This document shows positions 27,221 through 36,605 of a DNA stretch of 64,000 bases, piece after piece. A program made the translations under genes and the position numbers. Within the stretch, counting starts at the first letter, position 1; each line of letters opens with the position of its first letter. The notes below the pieces were generated by a model, which saw nothing but the letters and a program-made list of their open reading frames with translations, did no database searches and was not told the DNA's origin. Origin of the DNA: Alkalihalobacillus trypoxylicola (GTDB taxonomy: Bacteria > Bacillota > Bacilli > Bacillales > Bacillaceae_D); the NCBI RefSeq assembly GCF_001590785.1, contig NZ_LTAO01000023.1, forward strand, positions 452,100 to 516,099, written 5' to 3'.

Positions 27221-28060
27221 TTAGCCTTTTGTTCCGCCAGCTGCTAGGCCTGATATGAGGAAGCGTTGGAGGAATAAATAGACGGTTGCGATCGGTAATG
27301 CGATTAAGACCGAACCAGCAGCAAATCTTGTAAAGTTATTAGAAAACTGATCATTAATAAAGTTAAATAGTCCGACAGCTAATGTGTAATTTTCTTTACT
27401 TGAAAGCACAATCGATGGAAGGAGGAAGTCAAACATCGGTGCCATAAAATTAAACAGGGCGACTACTGCTAAAATCGGTTTTGCTAATGGTAAAATGATA
27501 CTCCAGAACACTCTTAAATGCCCTGCTCCATCAATACGTGCTGCCTGATCGAGCTCACGAGGAATCGTATCTAAATATCCTTTTACGAGCCAAGCATTAA
27601 ACGGAATTTGTCCACCAAGGTAGATTAAGATTAAACCTGTAAGTGTGTCTAATAAACCGAGCATGTTTAAAAAGATATAGAGAGCAACCATCGCCATCAT
27701 GACGGGAAACATTTGGAGAAGTAAAAAGATATATAAGCCATTTTTCTTTCCGACAAAATTGTATCTCGAAAATGCGTAAGCGACTAGAGAGGTTAGTATC
27801 ACACTACCTACAGCATTCGCAACCGAGACAATCAGTGAATTTTTATACCAAAGTAAATAATCACTGCTTTCACTAAATAACCATTTATAATGATCTAGTG
27901 AAAAATTTTGCGGAATGATAGAAGAAGAGTATAAACTAGTGCTTTGATTGAATGACATACCAACCGTCCATACTAAAGGGTAGAATATAATAACCGCTAC
28001 GAACGCTATAATGACGTAGATGATGGTTACTTCAATTCTTGACTTTATTTTTCTATTCAC
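27221..28060 (-). CDS. mdxG: Maltodextrin/cyclodextrin ABC permease, MalG/MdxG type
   Basis: A 279-residue six-helix permease of the MalG type. The EAA loop that docks on the ATPase reads LDQAARIDGAGHLRVFWSII (about residues 181-200), followed by LPLAKP. The start is a GTG whose G is the last base of the upstream TAG stop, so it is translationally coupled to the MalF-type partner. It ends in the family's usual GLAAGGTKG tail. With the binding protein and MalF-type subunit it forms an importer; no ATPase gene is here, so a shared MsmX-type ATPase encoded elsewhere must energise it. Confidence 0.9.
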   Translation of the reverse strand: MNRKIKSRIEVTIIYVIIAFVAVIIFYPLVWTVGMSFNQSTSLYSSSIIPQNFSLDHYKWLFSESSDYLLWYKNSLIVSVANAVGSVILTSLVAYAFSRYNFVGKKNGLYIFLLLQMFPVMMAMVALYIFLNMLGLLDTLTGLILIYLGGQIPFNAWLVKGYLDTIPRELDQAARIDGAGHLRVFWSIILPLAKPILAVVALFNFMAPMFDFLLPSIVLSSKENYTLAVGLFNFINDQFSNNFTRFAAGSVLIALPIATVYLFLQRFLISGLAAGGTKG

Positions 28061-29391
28061 TAGATTTCCCCCTCTTCTTTAAAAGCTCTTGTTTTCCTGA
28101 ATTGATAAAAGGCAAAGCCTGAAACAATTAATCCCATGATGATCGAAATGACTGCTGCCATCGCATAATTATTCGTATCAAAGGTTAGCTTGTATACCCA
28201 GGAAATTAATATATCCGTACCTCCAGCATTTTGCCCCCGTACCGGCGGACCACCTTCATTAAATAGATAAATAATATTAAAATTATTAAAGTTCGATGCG
28301 TATTGCATGATTAATAAAGGAGCTGTGGCAAACATAACATGCGGAAAGGTGATGTTTCGAAATTTTTGGAAACGACTAGCACCATCCATATCGGCTGCCT
28401 CGTACCAATCACTCGAAATACTTTGCAGAATTCCTGTTATTAATGCAAAGATAAATGGAAAGCCAAGCCAGGTTTGGATCAGAATAATCGCAATTCTAGC
28501 GTATAACGGATCACTCAGCCAGGCGATACCTTCGCCACCAATAAGCGGAATAATCAGATCTCTATTAATCGTTCCGAAATCATCGTTAAACATAGCTGCG
28601 AATATTAAAATCGTCACAAAGGATGGGACGGCCCAAGGAAGAATTAAAATCGTACGTATCAATCTTTTAAATTTCACTCTCGTATCATTAACCAAAACAG
28701 CTAAAAAGAAGCCAACTGAGATTTGCAGCGTTGTCGCTACCACTGTCCATACGACCGTCCACGAGAACACACTAAAAAACGTATTCTGCCATATTGGAAC
28801 CGTTACTAAGCTCTTAAAATTATCTAACCCGACCCAATCAACGAGATTACGCGGAGGTGAATTGTATAAATCATAATTCGTAAACGCTAATAAAATAGAG
28901 AATAGTAGTGGAAAAATCACGACAAAAATCATTAATAATAGTCCTGGTAGCGTCATTAAATACGGAAAGGCATAGTTATAAACCTCTCGAGCGGTCTCTT
29001 TGAACTTTAGAGGCTTCCAGCCTTGCTGTATTTTGATTGCCTGCTTTCTAGCATCTATCACATTAAATATATAAAGAGTAATGGCAATAACCGTTACTAT
29101 TAAGGACAGCACCCCTAAGACGAGCAAGCGAATTGAATGATCCGTTCCAGGAATAGTACCTAATGTACGAAGTCCCCACAATCCAAAATTAATCGAATCT
29201 AAGCTCGTAATCAAAAACGACAATTGGATGATGATAAATATAGAGCCTTTCAAATATCTTCGGTTATATAGCTGCCCTAACCCAGCAAATAGAATCGATA
29301 ATATCATCGCTATCCTTGGATTATGTTGTTTAAGGCGAGGTTTCTTCTCATTCTTTTTATTTACAGGATGTTCCATTGTTGGAGTAGTCAA
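28060..29391 (-). CDS. mdxF: Maltodextrin/cyclodextrin ABC permease, MalF/MdxF type
   Basis: A 443-residue permease. An N-terminal extension carries extra membrane segments (LSILFAGLGQLYNRRYLKGS at about 32-51), as in Bacillus MdxF. The MalF core follows with the EAA loop WYEAADMDGASRFQKFRNIT. It is the middle gene of the binding protein-MalF-MalG operon, 67 bp after the binding-protein gene with a terminator-like hairpin in between. The operon is divergent from the CGTase gene, which suggests that cyclodextrins are the physiological cargo, although linear maltodextrins are equally possible by sequence. Confidence 0.9.
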   Translation of the reverse strand: MTTPTMEHPVNKKNEKKPRLKQHNPRIAMILSILFAGLGQLYNRRYLKGSIFIIIQLSFLITSLDSINFGLWGLRTLGTIPGTDHSIRLLVLGVLSLIVTVIAITLYIFNVIDARKQAIKIQQGWKPLKFKETAREVYNYAFPYLMTLPGLLLMIFVVIFPLLFSILLAFTNYDLYNSPPRNLVDWVGLDNFKSLVTVPIWQNTFFSVFSWTVVWTVVATTLQISVGFFLAVLVNDTRVKFKRLIRTILILPWAVPSFVTILIFAAMFNDDFGTINRDLIIPLIGGEGIAWLSDPLYARIAIILIQTWLGFPFIFALITGILQSISSDWYEAADMDGASRFQKFRNITFPHVMFATAPLLIMQYASNFNNFNIIYLFNEGGPPVRGQNAGGTDILISWVYKLTFDTNNYAMAAVISIIMGLIVSGFAFYQFRKTRAFKEEGEI

Positions 29392-29425
29392 GCCCTTACC
29401 CTCCTCCTATTATTTCAATATAATT

Positions 29426-29453
29426 AAAAAGGGAAGAGGCTCTTCCCTTTTTA
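29426..29453 (-). terminator. Intercistronic hairpin between mdxE and mdxF
   Basis: Nearly perfect palindrome AAAAAGGGAAGAG with its complement, followed by T residues on both strands. Between binding-protein and permease genes such partial terminators usually let the binding protein be made in excess. Confidence 0.75.
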
Positions 29454-29458
29454 TTGTT

Positions 29459-30733
29459 TTAGTTTCCAGCACTCATCTCAATATTCATCTGTATTTGCTC
29501 AACTGCTTCGTCAAGAACCTCTCCTACCTCTTCACCTTCAGCTAAAAACTGTAATGCATCATTCATTGGTCCCCAAACCTGCGCCATTTGAGGCGTACTT
29601 GGCATTGGCACACCATATTCAATCTGCTCGGCAAAAGCAGCATAAATCGGATCGTCTAAATTATTTAATACGTCTGTATTTGGAGGTAGCTCTCCTGCCA
29701 CTTCAAAGTAATGAGCGAGATTCTCTTCATTCGTCATAAATAACGCTAAATCCTGCGCCCAATCCTTATTCTCTGAGTAGTAAGAAACCATCCATGATTT
29801 TACCCCAACAAATGTCGCACTAGCTTCACCATTAATTTTTGGAAATGGCGCAAACCCTAAATTTTCTCCAATCGCTTGCTCATAAACAGGGATGCTCCAA
29901 GGCCCATTAATGACAGCCCCTACCTTACCTTCTGTAAATAATCCATCAATAACATCGACGGTTGTAGAAGCAGGAATTAGTCCTGAACCAAAGAAGGATT
30001 GATAGAGCTCGCCACCTTCGTAAGCGCCTTCATTATTTAAACCAATATCCTCCGTATCATATTCCCCTACATCACCACCAAAAATATAGGCACCGTAATT
30101 TTTGAGGAAAGGAAAAGCAAAATAGAGATCATTAGGTCTCATCAGAAATCCATATTGATCAGCTGATGCATCCGTATTTTCTTCAAGAATCGCTCTTAAA
30201 TCTTCGATCGTCTCTGGTGCTTCTGGTACAATTTCTTTATTGTAGAAAATTCCATATGTTTCGATAACAGCTGGAACTCCATAAATATCCGTTTCTCCTT
30301 CGAACTCATAGGTGACCGCATCTATAGAGGAACTAGCATAATTGCTTAACTCATCATCTGATAGAGTAAGAGGATCAGCTAATCCTTGTGCCACAATATT
30401 TCCGATCTGGTCATGTGGCTGGAAAAATAAATCGGGACCATTCCCTTCTGGACCTGCTAATGACAATTCCTGCAATTGGTCCATCATCGGCTTTGTCTCA
30501 ACCTTCACGTTAATTCCCGTTTGCTCTGTATAATCGTTTGCTATTTTTTCAATCGCCTCTAACTGCTCTTCTCTATCATTTGCCCAGATGGTTAATTCTT
30601 CAGGTTGATCCGCTTCCCCACCATTTGTATCCGTGGTTACTGCCTCTTCTTCCCGTTCAGGTGCACATGCCGCTAAGAGAATAATCATTAAAAACATGGT
30701 AATCAGTGATAATAATGAAAAACCTTTTTTCAT
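29459..30733 (-). CDS. mdxE: Maltodextrin/cyclodextrin-binding lipoprotein, MdxE/CycB type
   Basis: A 424-residue extracellular solute-binding lipoprotein: signal peptide with lipobox LLAACAP (Cys at about 23), acidic linker, then a two-lobed family 1 binding fold. Typical phrases are ELTIWANDREEQLEAIEKIA, GPDLFFQPHDQIGNIVAQGL and GAVINGPWSI, the sugar-cleft block of maltose/cyclodextrin-binding proteins. GGGGGG precedes the ATG. It is the first gene of the import operon and divergent from the CGTase gene. I use the symbol by family resemblance; specificity for cyclodextrin is inferred from context. Confidence 0.88.
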   Translation of the reverse strand: MKKGFSLLSLITMFLMIILLAACAPEREEEAVTTDTNGGEADQPEELTIWANDREEQLEAIEKIANDYTEQTGINVKVETKPMMDQLQELSLAGPEGNGPDLFFQPHDQIGNIVAQGLADPLTLSDDELSNYASSSIDAVTYEFEGETDIYGVPAVIETYGIFYNKEIVPEAPETIEDLRAILEENTDASADQYGFLMRPNDLYFAFPFLKNYGAYIFGGDVGEYDTEDIGLNNEGAYEGGELYQSFFGSGLIPASTTVDVIDGLFTEGKVGAVINGPWSIPVYEQAIGENLGFAPFPKINGEASATFVGVKSWMVSYYSENKDWAQDLALFMTNEENLAHYFEVAGELPPNTDVLNNLDDPIYAAFAEQIEYGVPMPSTPQMAQVWGPMNDALQFLAEGEEVGEVLDEAVEQIQMNIEMSAGN

Positions 30734-30804
30734 TTCATTTCCCCCCTGAAAAAATTATATTAATCTAGTAAATATTGAGCTACCTCTATTATTAAGGAAA
30801 GTAA

Positions 30805-30873
30805 CGCAAACGTTTGCACTAGATTAGATACAACAATCATACATGGCAATTCAAATTTTTGCAATCGTTTACA
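30805..30873. promoter_or_regulatory. Two LacI/CcpA-type operators in the divergent mdxE-cgt promoter region
   Basis: CGCAAACGTTTGCA (30805-30818) is a 12-bp perfect palindrome of the LacI-family type. TGCAATCGTTTACA (30860-30873) is a second site of the same pattern and fits the CcpA cre consensus with one mismatch. They lie 55 bp apart, 72-140 bp before the mdxE start. They could bind CcpA (catabolite repression), a MalR/CdaR-like repressor, or both. No such regulator gene is in the window. Confidence 0.75.
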
Positions 30874-31008
30874 GTAAAGAATTTTTTGAATTTTTATTTA
30901 GTTACAATTACCTATTTACAAATGAAATGTCTATGAGATAAAAATAAATTAACAACTATGAATGTTCATATTCTCAATACGAGGGCAATGCTTTTGTTTT
31001 TCACAAAC

Positions 31009-31042
31009 AACCCCGTCTTTTATTCCATTAAAAGGCGGGGTT
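31009..31042 (+). promoter_or_regulatory. Leader hairpin (attenuator-like) before the CGTase gene
   Basis: A 14-bp stem AACCCCGTCTTTTA / TAAAAGGCGGGGTT (one G-U) with a 6-base loop, followed by ATTTTATT. It lies in the 5' region, 70 bases before the start codon, and reads as a terminator in the direction of the CGTase gene, so it may be an attenuator. A similar hairpin with the same CAACCCC arm precedes the next gene. Confidence 0.6.
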
Positions 31043-31112
31043 ATTTTATTGGATAAGGAGGGTTGTATTGCTTGTTCATACGATTCATTTTTAATGTATA
31101 GGGGGAGTATTT

Positions 31113-33227
31113 TTGAAAAATCTAACGGTTTTATTGAAAACGATTCCATTAGCTCTGTTACTTTTCATCCTTCTTTCTTTACCAACAGCGGCTCAGGCTG
31201 ACGTTACAAATAAGGTTAATTATACAAGAGATGTTATTTATCAAATTGTGACCGACCGTTTTTCTGATGGAGATCCATCCAACAACCCAACGGGGGCGAT
31301 TTATAGTCAGGATTGTAGCGACCTTCATAAATATTGTGGGGGCGACTGGCAAGGAATTATCGACAAAATCAATGACGGGTATTTAACCGATTTAGGAATT
31401 ACAGCGATTTGGATTTCACAGCCTGTAGAAAATGTCTATGCTCTTCATCCGAGTGGTTATACCTCTTATCACGGGTATTGGGCAAGAGATTATAAAAGAA
31501 CGAACCCTTTTTATGGCGATTTCTCTGACTTTGACCGGTTAATGGATACTGCACATAGTAATGGCATTAAGGTAATCATGGACTTTACGCCCAACCATTC
31601 ATCACCAGCTCTTGAAACCGATCCAAACTATGCCGAGAACGGAGCGGTTTATAATGATGGCGTATTAATAGGCAATTATTCTAACGACCCTAACAACCTC
31701 TTTCACCATAATGGTGGGACAGATTTTTCATCCTATGAAGATAGCATTTATCGAAATCTATATGATTTAGCCGACTATGATTTAAACAATACTGTAATGG
31801 ACCAATATTTAAAAGAAAGTATAAAGCTTTGGTTAGATAAAGGAATTGATGGGATTCGAGTCGATGCGGTCAAACATATGTCCGAGGGCTGGCAAACCTC
31901 CTTAATGAGTGATATATATGCACACGAGCCTGTCTTTACATTTGGCGAATGGTTTTTAGGATCAGGGGAAGTCGACCCACAAAATCATCACTTTGCCAAT
32001 GAAAGTGGTATGAGCTTACTAGACTTTCAGTTTGGTCAAACGATTAGAGATGTATTAATGGACGGTAGCAGCAATTGGTATGACTTTAATGAGATGATTG
32101 CAAGCACCGAAGAGGATTATGACGAAGTGATTGATCAAGTTACGTTTATTGATAATCATGACATGAGCCGTTTTTCCTTTGAACAATCTTCAAACCGCCA
32201 TACAGACATTGCTTTAGCTGTCCTGTTAACCTCTCGTGGAGTTCCGACTATATATTACGGTACAGAGCAATATTTAACAGGAGGCAACGACCCTGAAAAC
32301 CGCAAGCCGATGAGCGATTTTGACCGTACGACAAATTCTTATCAAATTATTAGTACGCTTGCTTCCTTAAGACAAAGCAACCCGGCATTAGGCTATGGAA
32401 ATACAAGCGAACGATGGATTAACTCCGACGTTTATATTTATGAACGAGCCTTCGGAGACAGTGTCGTGCTTACTGCTGTTAACAGTGGCGATACTAGTTA
32501 CACGATTAATAACTTAAATACCTCGTTGCCTCAAGGTCAATATACAGATGAGCTTCAGCAGCTTTTGGATGGAAATGAGATTACAGTCAATAGCAATGGA
32601 GCTGTAGACTCGTTCCAGCTAAGTGCAAATGGAGTATCCGTGTGGCAAATAACCGAAGAGCATGCTTCTCCTCTAATCGGCCATGTAGGACCAATGATGG
32701 GTAAACACGGAAATACCGTCACTATAACGGGAGAAGGCTTTGGTGACAATGAGGGAAGTGTTCTCTTTGATTCTGATTTCTCTGATGTCCTTTCTTGGTC
32801 TGACACGAAAATAGAAGTAAGCGTTCCGGATGTAACAGCTGGTCACTATGATATTAGCGTTGTAAATGCTGGAGACAGCCAAAGTCCAACGTATGATAAG
32901 TTTGAAGTATTAACCGGTGACCAAGTTAGTATCCGTTTTGCTGTTAATAATGCTACCACTAGCCTTGGTACCAATCTGTATATTGTTGGAAATGTGAATG
33001 AGCTTGGAAATTGGGACCCAGATCAAGCGATTGGACCGATGTTTAATCAAGTGATGTATCAATACCCAACCTGGTACTATGATATAAGTGTTCCTGCCGA
33101 GGAAAATCTTGAATATAAATTTATTAAAAAGGACAGCAGCGGAAACGTCGTTTGGGAAAGTGGAAATAACCATACGTATACAACACCTGCAACTGGAACC
33201 GATACAGTCCTCGTCGACTGGCAATAA
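31113..33227 (+). CDS. cgt: Cyclomaltodextrin glucanotransferase (CGTase), gamma-type
   Basis: A 704-residue secreted GH13 enzyme that converts starch into cyclodextrins. The signal peptide ends at about residue 29 (AAQA-D). Domain A/B catalytic residues are the nucleophile D251 in [10 protein letters not shown], the acid/base E279 in FTFGEWFLG and D350 in [10 protein letters not shown]. Domain C is followed by D ([26 protein letters not shown]) and the E starch-binding domain CBM20 (VRF-like start, [28 protein letters not shown]). The loop before YHGYWARD is short ([11 protein letters not shown]), as in gamma-CGTases of alkaliphilic bacilli. TTG start behind GGGGGAG. It has no Cys in the catalytic core, apart from the pair at 68 and 75. 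Confidence 0.93.
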   Translation: MKNLTVLLKTIPLALLLFILLSLPTAAQADVTNKVNYTRDVIYQIVTDRFSDGDPSNNPTGAIYSQDCSDLHKYCGGDWQGIIDKINDGYLTDLGITAIWISQPVENVYALHPSGYTSYHGYWARDYKRTNPFYGDFSDFDRLMDTAHSNGIKVIMDFTPNHSSPALETDPNYAENGAVYNDGVLIGNYSNDPNNLFHHNGGTDFSSYEDSIYRNLYDLADYDLNNTVMDQYLKESIKLWLDKGIDGIRVDAVKHMSEGWQTSLMSDIYAHEPVFTFGEWFLGSGEVDPQNHHFANESGMSLLDFQFGQTIRDVLMDGSSNWYDFNEMIASTEEDYDEVIDQVTFIDNHDMSRFSFEQSSNRHTDIALAVLLTSRGVPTIYYGTEQYLTGGNDPENRKPMSDFDRTTNSYQIISTLASLRQSNPALGYGNTSERWINSDVYIYERAFGDSVVLTAVNSGDTSYTINNLNTSLPQGQYTDELQQLLDGNEITVNSNGAVDSFQLSANGVSVWQITEEHASPLIGHVGPMMGKHGNTVTITGEGFGDNEGSVLFDSDFSDVLSWSDTKIEVSVPDVTAGHYDISVVNAGDSQSPTYDKFEVLTGDQVSIRFAVNNATTSLGTNLYIVGNVNELGNWDPDQAIGPMFNQVMYQYPTWYYDISVPAEENLEYKFIKKDSSGNVVWESGNNHTYTTPATGTDTVLVDWQ

Positions 33228-33273
33228 CACAAAAAAAACATCAACTTAAGGGCTATGCATTGTGATCATACAC

Positions 33274-33311
33274 AACAACCCCATTTTCCAAGATTGGAAA
33301 TAGGGGTTGTT
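33274..33311 (+). terminator. Terminator or leader hairpin between CGTase and cyclomaltodextrinase genes
   Basis: Stem AACAACCCC-AT-TTTCCAA with its complement (one 2x2 mismatch) and TTTTAT behind. It is 46 bases after the CGTase stop and 24 bases before the next start. Its 5' arm CACAACAACCCC resembles that of the hairpin at 31009, so the second gene may have its own attenuated promoter. Confidence 0.75.
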
Positions 33312-33335
33312 TTATAATGAAAGGGGAATTTACCT

Positions 33336-35099
33336 ATGTTAAAAGAAGCGATTTATCACCGACCAAAAAATAATTATGCGTACGCCTATTCAAAGGATAC
33401 GCTACACATTCGTCTACGCACCAAAAAGAATGATCTCACGCAAGTCGAGCTTCTCTATGCCGATCCTTACAATTGGAATGAAGATGGTTGGCTCTATGAG
33501 CAAAAAGCGATGCGTTTAGAGGCATCTGACCACTTATTTGACTATTGGATGATTGATGTTACCGTCCCATACCGTCGACTCCGCTATGGCTTTAAGCTTA
33601 CAAGTGATGATGAAACGTTATATTATACGGAAAAAGGCTTTTATGAAACAGCACCTACCGATGATACGGCTTACTATTTTTGTTTTCCCTTTATCAATCC
33701 TGTTGATATCTTTCAAGCTCCTGAATGGGTCAAAAAGACCGTTTGGTATCAAATCTTCCCGGAGCGTTTTGCCAATGGTGACTCGAGCATTAATCCAGCC
33801 TCAACCCTCCCTTGGGGAAGTACAGAAGCTACACCAACTAATTTTTTCGGTGGAGATTTCGAGGGAATACTTAATCATTTAGATTATTTAGTTGATTTAG
33901 GCATTAATGGCATTTACTTTACTCCGATTTTTAAAGCTAAATCAAACCATAAGTACGATACGATTGATTATATGGAAATCGATCCACAGTTTGGAGATAA
34001 AGAAACCTTCCGGAAGCTCGTTAATGCCTGTCATGAAAAAGGGATAAAAATCATGCTTGATGCTGTATTTAATCATAGTGGCTATTATTTCGAAGCGTTT
34101 CAGGATGTCCTGAAGCATCAGGAGCAATCGAAGTATAAAGATTGGTTTCATATACGCGACTTTCCAGTCACTCCTGGTCCTAAGCCTAATTATGATACAT
34201 TTGGGTTTGTTGAATATATGCCGAAGTTAAATACAGAAAACCAAGAGGTGAAGGATTATTTATTAAAAGTGGCGCGCTACTGGATCGAGGAATTTAATAT
34301 TGATGGCTGGCGTCTTGATGTCGCCAATGAAGTCGACCATCAATTTTGGAGAGATTTTAGAAGAGAAGTAAAAGCGATTAACCCCGATGTTTATATCTTA
34401 GGTGAAATATGGCATGACTCGATGCCGTGGCTGCAGGGTGATCAGTTCGATGCCGTCATGAATTACCCTTTTACGGTAGCGGCTCTCGATTATATTGCGA
34501 AGGATAAGATTAATGCCGAAGAGTTTGCTCATCAGCTGACCGATGTTCTTTGCTCGTATCCAGCCAATATTCATGAAGTGACCTTTAACCTGCTTGGCAG
34601 TCATGACACGGCACGAGTCCTGACCGTATGTAAGGACAACAAAGAAAAAACGAAGCTACTTTATTTACTCTTGTTATCATCTAAAGGAAGTCCTTGCATT
34701 TTTTATGGCGAGGAAATCGGCATGGCCGGTGAAAACGATCCAGGCTGCAGAGACTGCATGATTTGGGAGGAAGACCAACAAGACCTCGAATTCAAAGCCT
34801 TTATGAAAAAATGCATAGAGCTCCGTAAAACAGAGCCCGCATTTAGCAGCGAGGCAAGCTTTGAAATTGTCGAAGCCAATACCGAAAGCAATCACCTTAT
34901 TTATGTGAGGGAAATGGATGGAGAGCGAATCTATTTTGTTATAAATCCAACCGAACAACCCATTACTGTCTCGCTTCCTATCGAGCCTACAGGACAACAA
35001 ATCAAAGACGCCTGGACGGACAAAAGCATTGAAGCGGCAGACAATAAAGTAACGATGGACATCTCGGCAACAGGATTTGGTATTGTGAAAGTAATCTAG
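33336..35099 (+). CDS. Cyclomaltodextrinase / neopullulanase / maltogenic amylase (GH13_20)
   Basis: A 587-residue cytoplasmic enzyme without a signal peptide. An N-terminal CBM34-like domain (about 1-125, with YADPYNW and FPFINPVD) is typical of the GH13_20 dimer-forming enzymes. The barrel starts at WYQIFPERFANGD. The catalytic residues are D328 in IDGWRLDVANEVDH, E357 in ILGEIWHD and D424 in LLGSHDTARV. ANEVDHQFW is the cyclomaltodextrinase form of region II. It should open imported cyclodextrins and cut maltodextrins to maltose and glucose, and so completes the pathway begun by the CGTase and importer. AAAGGGG precedes the ATG. Confidence 0.92.
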   Translation: MLKEAIYHRPKNNYAYAYSKDTLHIRLRTKKNDLTQVELLYADPYNWNEDGWLYEQKAMRLEASDHLFDYWMIDVTVPYRRLRYGFKLTSDDETLYYTEKGFYETAPTDDTAYYFCFPFINPVDIFQAPEWVKKTVWYQIFPERFANGDSSINPASTLPWGSTEATPTNFFGGDFEGILNHLDYLVDLGINGIYFTPIFKAKSNHKYDTIDYMEIDPQFGDKETFRKLVNACHEKGIKIMLDAVFNHSGYYFEAFQDVLKHQEQSKYKDWFHIRDFPVTPGPKPNYDTFGFVEYMPKLNTENQEVKDYLLKVARYWIEEFNIDGWRLDVANEVDHQFWRDFRREVKAINPDVYILGEIWHDSMPWLQGDQFDAVMNYPFTVAALDYIAKDKINAEEFAHQLTDVLCSYPANIHEVTFNLLGSHDTARVLTVCKDNKEKTKLLYLLLLSSKGSPCIFYGEEIGMAGENDPGCRDCMIWEEDQQDLEFKAFMKKCIELRKTEPAFSSEASFEIVEANTESNHLIYVREMDGERIYFVINPTEQPITVSLPIEPTGQQIKDAWTDKSIEAADNKVTMDISATGFGIVKVI

Positions 35100-35124
35100 C
35101 TTTTCATTCAATCGTCGTTCGAAA

Positions 35125-35159
35125 GCAAACTGACTACATATAAATCAGTTTGCTTTTTT
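35125..35159 (+). terminator. Terminator of the cyclomaltodextrinase gene
   Basis: A perfect 9-bp stem GCAAACTGA / TCAGTTTGC with an 11-base loop and a run of six T residues. Confidence 0.88.
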
Positions 35160-35165
35160 GATTTT

Positions 35166-35618
35166 TTAATCTTCCATCTCTTTTACCTTTAATCCTTTAA
35201 TGCTCTTAATTCTGGATGCTTCTTCATCTTTTGGATAAAAAGAACACTCTTTTTCATGAGAGGAGGTAGCCATCCAAACCTCTCCATTTTTAAAGAAAGA
35301 TAAGTCTTCAGGTAAAGACGGCATGAGCCAATCATATAAAGATCTCGATTTACTTTTTATAATTTCTTTAGCATGTTCATCCGTTTTGAAGTAATAAACA
35401 TCTGCTGTCGCTCCATCGCCTAAGATTGTACTTGCCCACTCAGATTCCTTCTTCATGATTTTGAACGAATCATTAAATACCTTTAAAGTATCTGGCAAAT
35501 CACCTATAAAGCCCATATCAGTTCTAATGACCAGGTGAAACTCATCACAAACCTCGAAGCATAAATCTATTAATGCGTCATACACCTTATTTTTTGGGTT
35601 TCTTTCAATACTTAACAT
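35166..35618 (-). CDS. Conserved-looking cytoplasmic protein, unknown function
   Basis: A 150-residue protein from the ATG at 35618 (MLSIERNPKNKVYDALIDLC) behind CGGAGGAAG. No signal or membrane segment. It is alpha/beta in pattern; phrases such as EFHLVIRTDMGFIGDLPDTL and GDGATADVYYFKTDEHAKEI suggest a compact enzyme-like or immunity-type domain, but I do not recognise a family. The open frame continues 32 codons upstream without a ribosome site. The gene is isolated. 35715-35921 has no gene. Confidence 0.6.
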   Translation of the reverse strand: MLSIERNPKNKVYDALIDLCFEVCDEFHLVIRTDMGFIGDLPDTLKVFNDSFKIMKKESEWASTILGDGATADVYYFKTDEHAKEIIKSKSRSLYDWLMPSLPEDLSFFKNGEVWMATSSHEKECSFYPKDEEASRIKSIKGLKVKEMED

Positions 35619-35921
35619 GACTTCCTCCGTATTTATGAATAGTAGATTATTATTTCTGCAGCTAGTATCTTTGTTCTTTATTGCAAAAACATTGCGAATT
35701 CTGGGGCTCTCCAAAGTTTAGAATCAATTGGAATTTTATCATCGCATGGTTTTATCCTAAAAGAATAAGAGATTAGCCCAAATATAGCTAATCTCCTTTA
35801 GATACCACTCAATCATCCATTCTACTATTTTGATAAGTGTTCTATTTGATGAAATTCTTTATCTTGACCTCAATGATATTCTATTTCTATTGTTATTTTT
35901 ACATACTGCGTTGGTATTTAA

Positions 35922-36605
35922 CTACTCCCTTATAAGCTCATATGTATTCTCGCCATTAATTGGAGCAGTGTTAAAATAACTCGTTCCATTGATGTCATAC
36001 CTAACTGCATAGGTAATTCCGCCACCACCGTCTCTGATTCCCTTTATCTGAACCGTACCAACAGCTGGAACAGTGAATTCTTTTGGCTTATGTTTAATCA
36101 TAAATGAGTCTGATATCGGAGTCCCATTTACAATAATCTGCACATAATCTCCGTCCTCTGCTGCATAGTCCCAAACCCAAATTTTCGTTTCATCTTCTGC
36201 TGAGTTATGAACAATATTGTGATCCATAGTGGTGAGTTCTTCATCATTTCTCAATAATAATGTACCTGCGGCGAGTTCAGCAGAAACTTGATCGGTAAGC
36301 GCATTTTCAGCAGCTGTTGATGTATCAACGGTGGACAAATCTGTGAAAAAGATAAAACCACAAATACTTATACCGAGTGTTAAGCCACCAAACATCTTTA
36401 ATAACTTCTTGGAACGTAACGGAGCTTTATTAGTAGATGGAGAAGGTACTCCCGAAATATCCATTTGATCTCTTTCGGAGGTATCTAAGCCAGTTTCTCT
36501 ATAATCCTGCTCATCAGTCCCATTACCTATTTGAAAATGGTTTTGTTTATGTTTGTCCTGATATCGCTTGTTATCTCTCGTAATAATGTCCTTCCTCCCT
36601 TCCAA
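35922..36605 (-). CDS. Single-pass membrane protein with extracellular beta domain, AAA cassette gene 3
   Basis: Up to 227 residues. A long polar cytoplasmic part (1-65) leads to one transmembrane helix (about 69-88, KMFGGLTLGISICGFIFFTD), and then an outside part ending in a beta-sandwich-like domain (TKIWVWDYAAEDGDYVQIIV, then KGIRDGGGGITYAVRYDING). I do not know the family. The TTG at 36605 has no ribosome site. GGGAGGAAGG lies inside the frame and points to a start at about 36587 (ATT codons), so the true start is uncertain. Either start overlaps the end of the previous gene, showing translational coupling with the AAA cassette. Confidence 0.6.
   Translation of the reverse strand: MEGRKDIITRDNKRYQDKHKQNHFQIGNGTDEQDYRETGLDTSERDQMDISGVPSPSTNKAPLRSKKLLKMFGGLTLGISICGFIFFTDLSTVDTSTAAENALTDQVSAELAAGTLLLRNDEELTTMDHNIVHNSAEDETKIWVWDYAAEDGDYVQIIVNGTPISDSFMIKHKPKEFTVPAVGTVQIKGIRDGGGGITYAVRYDINGTSYFNTAPINGENTYELIRE

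Noticed and set aside
32555-33230. Minus-strand frames inside the CGTase gene
   Set aside because: They are antisense to a gene with full-length family homology and have no ribosome sites.
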